Shown: piece by piece, positions 22,221 through 25,371 of the stretch | Layout of the letters: every line of letters begins with the position of its first letter | How positions within the stretch are numbered: the first letter of the stretch is position 1 | Assembly (NCBI GenBank): GCA_945829445.1 | Contig: CALZUY010000021.1 | Span: 1-25,371, forward strand | Direction of reading: 5' to 3' | Origin: Butyricicoccus_A sp945486175 | Lineage (GTDB): Bacteria > Bacillota > Clostridia > Oscillospirales > Butyricicoccaceae | Length of the DNA: 25,371 nucleotides | Notes under the pieces: model-generated | Told to the model about the DNA's origin: nothing | Databases searched by the model: none | What the model saw: the letters and a program-made list of their open reading frames with translations, nothing else | Made by a program: the position numbers and the translations under genes

Positions 22221-23231
22221 ATGAAGCATACGGTACGAAGTATTGCTGCGCTGGCGGGTGTCTCGCGCGGGACAGTCAGCCGGGTATTGAACAATCAGCC
22301 GGATGTCAGTCCGGAGGTGCGCGCGCGCGTCCTGCGCATCATCGAGGAAACCGGCTATCGAAAGGATGAGCGGTTTGCGGGCGGAGACCGGATCTGTATC
22401 GGTGTCATCGTCGCGTACTGGCAGGATGAATATTTTACCAACGGCACGCTGCGCGGTGTGCAAATGGCTGCGCGCGAGATCAATGCGGGAAAGGTTGTAC
22501 TGGAGGTGCGGCGCATGAACAGCCGCTCGGATGAGGAATATATCCGCCTGTGCGAGCAGATGCTGGAATTGGGCGTGCGCGGTCTGGTGCTCAATGTGCC
22601 GGATAACATTTATATAGCAGCGGAGATTGATCGGCTGCATCGGGCGGGTGTGGTTGTGGTTACCTATAATTCCGACCTGCCGGACAGCGCGCGTGTGTGC
22701 CATGTAGGGCAGGATTTAATCAAGTCCGGCCGCATTGCCGCAGGACTGATGGCGCGCTGTATTTCACCGCGCGACCAGCTGCTTGTTGTCACAGGCAACA
22801 TGGAATTCCGTTCTCACCGCATGCGGGCAGAGGGCTTTCTGGAACGCTGGAAGGAATTTGGCTTTGCATCCGACAGCTATCAATTGGCAGAGTGCTATGA
22901 GCAGTATGATCTGACCTATGATACTGTGCGGCGTGCGATAGAGGACAATCCGAACCTGCATGGAATTTATATGGCGACAGAAAATGTGCGGGCCTGTGTG
23001 GATGCGCTTGCGCGCGTGCGGCGGCGGGTTGCTGTCATTGTCAATGACCTGACACCGGAGGCGCGGCGTTCGCTGCGCAGCGGGCGGATTGACTTTGTCA
23101 TAGAACAGGATTTTTCAGGGCAGGTTTACCGTGCAATCATGATCCTGCATGAACTGCTGGTCTATGGACACAGCGTGAAGCAGCCGGTTGTCTATGTCAA
23201 TACCTCTATTATTACGCAGGAATTATTGTAA
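22221..23231 (+). CDS. LacI-family transcriptional regulator
   Basis: The 336-residue protein starts with a LacI helix-turn-helix (SIAALAGVSRGTVSRVLNN) and hinge segment (ARVLRIIEETGYRKD). A periplasmic-binding-protein-like sensor domain follows (about 60-336), with YNSDLPDSARVCHVGQD and the later IYMATENV strand. That layout fits sugar or polyol sensing. The ATG at 22221 follows GGAGGAG directly; an in-frame ATG 15 bp earlier would include the ribosome site in the coding region. It is divergent from the iolG-like gene, so that gene is its most likely target. Confidence 0.9.
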   Translation: MKHTVRSIAALAGVSRGTVSRVLNNQPDVSPEVRARVLRIIEETGYRKDERFAGGDRICIGVIVAYWQDEYFTNGTLRGVQMAAREINAGKVVLEVRRMNSRSDEEYIRLCEQMLELGVRGLVLNVPDNIYIAAEIDRLHRAGVVVVTYNSDLPDSARVCHVGQDLIKSGRIAAGLMARCISPRDQLLVVTGNMEFRSHRMRAEGFLERWKEFGFASDSYQLAECYEQYDLTYDTVRRAIEDNPNLHGIYMATENVRACVDALARVRRRVAVIVNDLTPEARRSLRSGRIDFVIEQDFSGQVYRAIMILHELLVYGHSVKQPVVYVNTSIITQELL

Positions 23232-23239
23232 AACGCGGG

Positions 23240-23271
23240 AAAATCCGAAGTCAGGTAAAAATTAGGATTTT
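23240..23271 (+). terminator. Weak hairpin after the LacI-type gene
   Basis: AAAATCC (23240-23246) can pair with GGATTTT (23265-23271) across an 18-nt loop. The stem is AT-rich and no separate T run follows, so termination would be partial. Confidence 0.3.
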
Positions 23272-23365
23272 GACACAAAAAAACACAAAATAACTGTTCA
23301 AAGTAAAATTTTCTTCAAAGAACTGAGCATTTTCAGGTATGTTTTTCGGTTTTTGTGTAAAAAAC

Positions 23366-23420
23366 CATACAAAAACTTTACATAGAACAGGGCGAAAACT
23401 TTACATGCGCCTGTTAGGAT
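23366..23420 (+). promoter_or_regulatory. Candidate Pho-box promoter of the phosphate transporter gene
   Basis: AAAACTTTACAT occurs twice (23372-23383 and 23395-23406), and a third, weaker half-site CATACA (23366-23371) lies 11 bp before the first TTTACA. PhoP boxes in Bacillota are repeats of TTWACA-like units spaced about 11 bp. An extended -10, TGT-TAGGAT (23412-23420), follows at a position that suits PhoP activation. Confidence 0.5.
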
Positions 23421-23450
23421 GATACCAGGAATGATAAAAGGAGAAAATTT

Positions 23451-25166
23451 ATGAACAGTGAAATGGTAACGACCATTACCGGCTTGCTCGGCGGTCTGGC
23501 CGTGTTTATTTACGGCATGAACCTGATGAGCGAGGGTCTGCAAAAGGCAGCCGGTGAAAAAATGAAGAAAGTGCTGAGTATTCTGACCAAAAATCCGGTT
23601 GTCGGCATGCTGGCAGGCGCGCTGGTTACGGCTGTATTACAGAGCAGCTCGGCGACAACTGTCATGGCGATCGGCTTTGTCAGTGCAGGGCTGATGACAT
23701 TGCCGCAGGCAATTTCGGTTATTTTCGGCGCGAACATCGGCACGACGATGACTGCACAGATCATTGCATTTAAAATTGATGATTTTATCTGGCCGATTGT
23801 ATTCATCGGCTTCGTCCTCTATTTCTTCCCAAAGAAGGAATCCATTAAGAATATCGGACAGTCCATCTTTGCTTTCGGCCTGCTGTTTGTCGGCATCACG
23901 ACGATGAGCAATGTCATGAAGCCGCTCGCAGACAGCCCGGTATTCCTGAGCATGATTGAACGCGTGGCAGATATCCCGATTCTGGGAGTATGTGTCGGCG
24001 CCCTGATGACGCTGGTTGTACAGTCCAGCTCCGCGACAATTGCCGTGCTGCAGAACTTTGCTTCGCAGCCGATGGCGGATGGTGTAACCAGTATTCTGGG
24101 CCTGACCGGAGCAATCCCGATTCTGCTGGGTGATAATATCGGTACAACCATTACGGCACTGCTGGCGTCTGTCGGACAGTCCAAAAATGCAAAGCGCACA
24201 GCCGCAGCGCACTGCGTCTTTAATGTTACCGGCACGGTTGTGTTTATGTGCTTTATTCCGTGGTATGCAAAGTTTATCCAGTTTATCTCGCCGAAGGGCC
24301 CGGAAATTGAGGTCATTTCGCGCCAGATTGCAAACGCACATACCTTCTTTAATATTACCAATACGATTATCTGGCTGCCGCTTATCCCGCTTATGGTGAA
24401 GATCGTCATGAAGCTGATCCCGGAAGGCAAGCAGCAGGCCGCAGAGCAGCCCCTGTATCTGACAAAATTCCTGGATACCAATGTCCTGAAGCAGCCGGAA
24501 GCAGCGATGCGTCTTGCCGTACTCGAACTGACCCGTATCACGGAATATGTTACTGAAATGGCAGGCCATGCGAAAAAGGCGTTCCTGAATGGCGATAAAG
24601 AAGCAATGAGTGCTGTGGATGACCTGGAGGATGTGGTTGATATCCTGCAGGACAGCATCACCAATTATCTGTCCAGCCTGTGCAAGACGGGCAAGCTGAC
24701 ACAGGGGCAGTCGCAGCGCGTGGCAGGAATGATCCGTGCTGCCAGCGATATCGAACGCATCGGCGATCAGTACACCAGCATCACCAACTTTGCAAAGCTC
24801 AAGCGTGAAAAGGAGTATACCTTCACGGAAGAGGCCATGGGAGAATTGGAAGAAGGCTTCAACCATGTCCAGGAGATGCTGCGCCTGACCATCCGTTCAC
24901 TGCATGACAGTGATCCTGAGACTGCGCGCCAGGTCGTGCACCAGCAGGAAAGTGTGGAAGATCTGGAACGCCGCCTGAGTCGCAGGCATATGGAGCGCCT
25001 GAATCTTGGCTCATGCTCACCGGAAAATACCGTCGCGTTTACCGATGTCCTGCATGATCTGGAGTGCATCGGCGAATACTGCTCCGATATTGCGGAAATG
25101 CTGCTGGATGACAAGGACAGCGCGGTTAAGATGGAGAAAATCGACCAGAGAATGAATGAAGCATAA
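23451..25166 (+). CDS. Na+/phosphate cotransporter with PhoU-like C-terminal domain
   Basis: The 571-residue protein has a membrane part (about 1-320) with the duplicated Na/Pi signature. QSSSATT is at 64-70 and QSSSAT at 191-196, each followed by a GxNIGTT loop (GANIGTT 93-99, GDNIGTT 227-233). The cytoplasmic part (about 340-560) is helical and PhoU-like, with AASDIERIGDQY and LHDLECIGEY repeats. It should bring in inorganic phosphate with sodium, while the PhoU-like tail senses or limits uptake. The ATG at 23451 follows AAGGAG by 7 nt. It is a single-gene unit with candidate Pho-box repeats upstream and a strong terminator downstream. NptA/YjbB-type is the closest named group. Confidence 0.93.
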   Translation: MNSEMVTTITGLLGGLAVFIYGMNLMSEGLQKAAGEKMKKVLSILTKNPVVGMLAGALVTAVLQSSSATTVMAIGFVSAGLMTLPQAISVIFGANIGTTMTAQIIAFKIDDFIWPIVFIGFVLYFFPKKESIKNIGQSIFAFGLLFVGITTMSNVMKPLADSPVFLSMIERVADIPILGVCVGALMTLVVQSSSATIAVLQNFASQPMADGVTSILGLTGAIPILLGDNIGTTITALLASVGQSKNAKRTAAAHCVFNVTGTVVFMCFIPWYAKFIQFISPKGPEIEVISRQIANAHTFFNITNTIIWLPLIPLMVKIVMKLIPEGKQQAAEQPLYLTKFLDTNVLKQPEAAMRLAVLELTRITEYVTEMAGHAKKAFLNGDKEAMSAVDDLEDVVDILQDSITNYLSSLCKTGKLTQGQSQRVAGMIRAASDIERIGDQYTSITNFAKLKREKEYTFTEEAMGELEEGFNHVQEMLRLTIRSLHDSDPETARQVVHQQESVEDLERRLSRRHMERLNLGSCSPENTVAFTDVLHDLECIGEYCSDIAEMLLDDKDSAVKMEKIDQRMNEA

Positions 25167-25193
25167 AGGACAGTGCTAATAATAGAAGATAAA

Positions 25194-25241
25194 AGCCGCC
25201 GGGCAGCAGGGGAGAACCTATCTGCGCCCGGCGGCTGGTTT
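25194..25241 (+). terminator. Intrinsic terminator after the phosphate transporter
   Basis: AGCCGCCGGGC (25194-25204) and GCCCGGCGGCT (25226-25236) form a perfect 11-bp GC-rich stem with an inner GCAG/CTGC extension, followed by GGTTTTA. Confidence 0.85.
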
Positions 25242-25306
25242 TATGATGCAGGAGTGTAGAATTTGAAGGTTTTTAAGAAAAACATCGGATTTTCTGAAAT
25301 TTTTTG

Positions 25307-25335
25307 TTGACATCCTGTGCACGGAGTGGTATTAT
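25307..25335 (+). promoter_or_regulatory. Strong sigma-A promoter at the window edge
   Basis: Consensus TTGACA (25307-25312), a 17-bp spacer and TATTAT (25330-25335) point to the right. No start codon follows before the window ends, so its gene or leader RNA lies outside. Confidence 0.75.
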
Positions 25336-25371
25336 ATACAGGCACTCAACGAGAGCGACACGAAAAACCAA

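Noticed and set aside
23637..24866. A 409-codon open frame opposite the Na+/phosphate cotransporter
   Set aside because: Again an antisense shadow with biased composition and no ribosome binding site.
25338..25358. GCACTC / GAGAGC resembling a CIRCE element
   Set aside because: The gap is 3 bp rather than 9 and the right arm is imperfect, so it does not fit the HrcA operator.

Overview
The window looks like the chromosome of a spore-forming member of the Clostridia (Bacillota), moderately GC-rich. An intact pro-sigma-K gene, purine-rich ribosome binding sites (GGAGG types), GTG/TTG starts, and paired selenium/molybdenum-hydroxylase accessory genes all point that way. An Oscillospirales-like gut anaerobe (Butyricicoccus/Agathobaculum type) is my inference, not something the sequence proves. 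I see no rRNA, tRNA, CRISPR array, IS element or prophage. It reads as ordinary chromosome made of many short transcription units, most with recognisable sigma-A promoters and hairpin terminators.

Layout. 1-1594: cofactor maturation for selenium-dependent molybdenum hydroxylases: the end of an XdhC-type gene, mocA, and a convergent yqeC whose 3' end overlaps mocA. 1597-3557: a beta-propeller lactonase and a MerR/TipAS regulator on the minus strand. 3558-3993: a non-coding stretch with a MerR-type promoter, a terminator that implies a short unassigned transcript, an inverted repeat, and the pckA promoter. 3994-8528: pckA, a PflX-like radical SAM protein and adenine deaminase. 8624-12815: a sugar-acid cassette on the minus strand (GntP permease, IlvD/Edd dehydratase, FadR-type GntR regulator) with a good promoter and a FadR-like operator. 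12930-13580: a HAD phosphatase.

13762-17537 is a three-gene unit: a membrane-anchored Ig-like protein followed by two complete Wzz/BY-kinase fusions, each with a tyrosine-rich tail. No glycosyltransferase or phosphatase follows. 17613-19881 is a DUF1538 membrane protein with an internal duplication, paired with a double PII-like protein. 20047-20739 is sigK. 20947-23231 is a divergent iolG-like dehydrogenase / LacI regulator pair. 23451-25166 is a Na+/phosphate cotransporter with a PhoU-like tail, behind candidate Pho-box repeats. The window ends on a strong promoter for a gene lying outside.

The systems I find most worth following up are the DUF1538/double-PII pair, the stand-alone Ig-like/tandem BY-kinase operon, the Edd-like iron-sulfur ligand pattern in the dehydratase, and the short structured transcript near 3640-3780.
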